Source: an uncultured Clostridia bacterium
Lineage (GTDB): Bacteria; Bacillota; Clostridia; Christensenellales; Aristaeellaceae
NCBI GenBank assembly: GCA_934632155.1
Contig: CAKTXZ010000037.1
Span: forward strand, 1-5,985
Direction: 5' to 3'
Length of the DNA: 5,985 nt
The position numbers and the translations under genes are program-made. Below the pieces are notes generated by a model, which saw only the letters and a program-made list of their open reading frames with translations, ran no database searches and was not told the DNA's origin. Shown in pieces: positions 5,717 to 5,985 of this stretch; the first letter of the stretch is position 1, and every line of letters starts with the position of its first letter.

Positions 5717-5759
5717 TCTGTTTCCCCAAATCAATATTTTTTCGATTTTGGGAAATAGA
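5717..5759. promoter_or_regulatory. Long imperfect palindrome between the ATPase and the edge gene
   Basis: TTTCCCCAAATC (5721-5732) pairs with GATTTTGGGAAA (5744-5755) with one mismatch. Four further outer positions pair (5717-5720 with 5756-5759, including a G-T), around an 11-nt T-rich loop. It could be a late terminator for the minus-strand edge gene or an operator-like dyad. No T-run follows the arm in either direction, so termination is not certain. Confidence 0.4.
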
Positions 5760-5777
5760 ATCGCGGAAGCACAGCGA

Positions 5778-5797
5778 GAGCGACCCGAAGGCCGCTC
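5778..5797 (-). terminator. UUCG-loop hairpin after the edge gene (terminator-like, no T-run)
   Basis: On the minus strand GAGCGGCC and GGTCGCTC form an 8-bp stem with one G-U pair, closed by the stable TTCG tetraloop, 14 nt after the stop codon of the edge gene. The position and loop are typical of a 3' end, but no T-run follows directly, so it may be a 3'-stabilising hairpin instead. Confidence 0.4.
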
Positions 5798-5811
5798 CCG
5801 CCGCATCCGCC

Positions 5812-5985
5812 TTATTCGTCCGTGTCGAAGTCCGGCACCAGCTCCAGCTCCGCGAAGTCCTCATCGGTGATTTCGTCCAGCTTTTGCAGGGCGCTGTCGG
5901 TCAGCGCTCGCAGCTGGGCTTCGTCCTCGTCCAGGTATCCGCGCATTTCGGTGAGGGCGGCAATCAGCCCGCTGCGGCTGTCGCT
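5812..5985 (-). CDS. Acidic protein of unknown function, C-terminal fragment
   Basis: The minus-strand frame is open from the window edge to TAA (5814-5812), giving the last 57 residues of a protein whose start lies outside. The visible part is acidic and mostly helix-forming (MRGYLDEDEAQLRALTD, then ALQKLDEITDEDFAELEL) and ends VPDFDTDE. GC-rich third positions and a clean stop followed by a UUCG hairpin support a real gene. I do not recognise the family. An ATG at 5946-5944 has no ribosome binding site before it and is unlikely to be the start. Confidence 0.6.
   Translation of the reverse strand, partial: SDSRSGLIAALTEMRGYLDEDEAQLRALTDSALQKLDEITDEDFAELELVPDFDTDE

Overview
The window looks like chromosomal DNA of a fairly GC-rich member of the Firmicutes, probably a Clostridia-type anaerobe. 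The evidence is a full-length, membrane-anchored ribonuclease Y with a strong AGGGAGGAG ribosome binding site, sigma-A-type promoters and intrinsic terminators. No marker here fixes genus or family. Base composition is uneven by eye: about 660-1640 is very GC-rich, rny is GC-rich, and the ATPase gene at 4171-5463 is clearly more AT-rich than its neighbours.

Layout, left to right. (1) 1-660, plus strand: the C-terminal part of an extended short-chain dehydrogenase (NAD-dependent epimerase/dehydratase), cut by the window edge. (2) 661-1150: no gene; a hairpin-rich GC-rich stretch with a repeated 15-mer and two terminator-like hairpins. (3) About 1154-1640, minus strand: a decayed gene of the isoprenylcysteine carboxyl methyltransferase (ICMT)-like family, recognisable only by joining three frames. 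(4) 1641-1936: AT-rich spacer holding a 15-bp dyad and a strong rho-independent terminator for rny. (5) 1937-3499, minus strand: rny, intact at 520 aa. (6) 3500-3953: a long rny leader with several hairpins. Two well-formed sigma-A promoters point in opposite directions, one leftward at 3793-3821 (toward rny) and one rightward at 3882-3910 (toward a 24-codon, arginine-rich micro-ORF at 3954-4028). (7) 4171-5463, minus strand: an AAA_14/DUF4143 ATPase with Walker A, Walker B and a PD-(D/E)XK-like C-terminal motif. (8) 5488-5582: its promoter, with three copies of a 15-bp repeat at an exact 33-bp period, one of them filling the -35/-10 spacer. A weaker pair of related motifs, also 33 bp apart, lies just after the gene's stop. 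(9) 5583-5811: spacer with a long dyad and a UUCG hairpin. (10) 5812-5985, minus strand: the acidic C-terminus of an unidentified protein, cut by the window edge.

The genes do not form one pathway. rny is housekeeping mRNA turnover; the epimerase and the edge protein belong to neighbouring units; the ATPase stands alone with its own promoter and looks like an acquired cassette. The least explained parts are the 33-bp repeats around the ATPase, the structured rny leader, and the micro-ORF with its textbook promoter.
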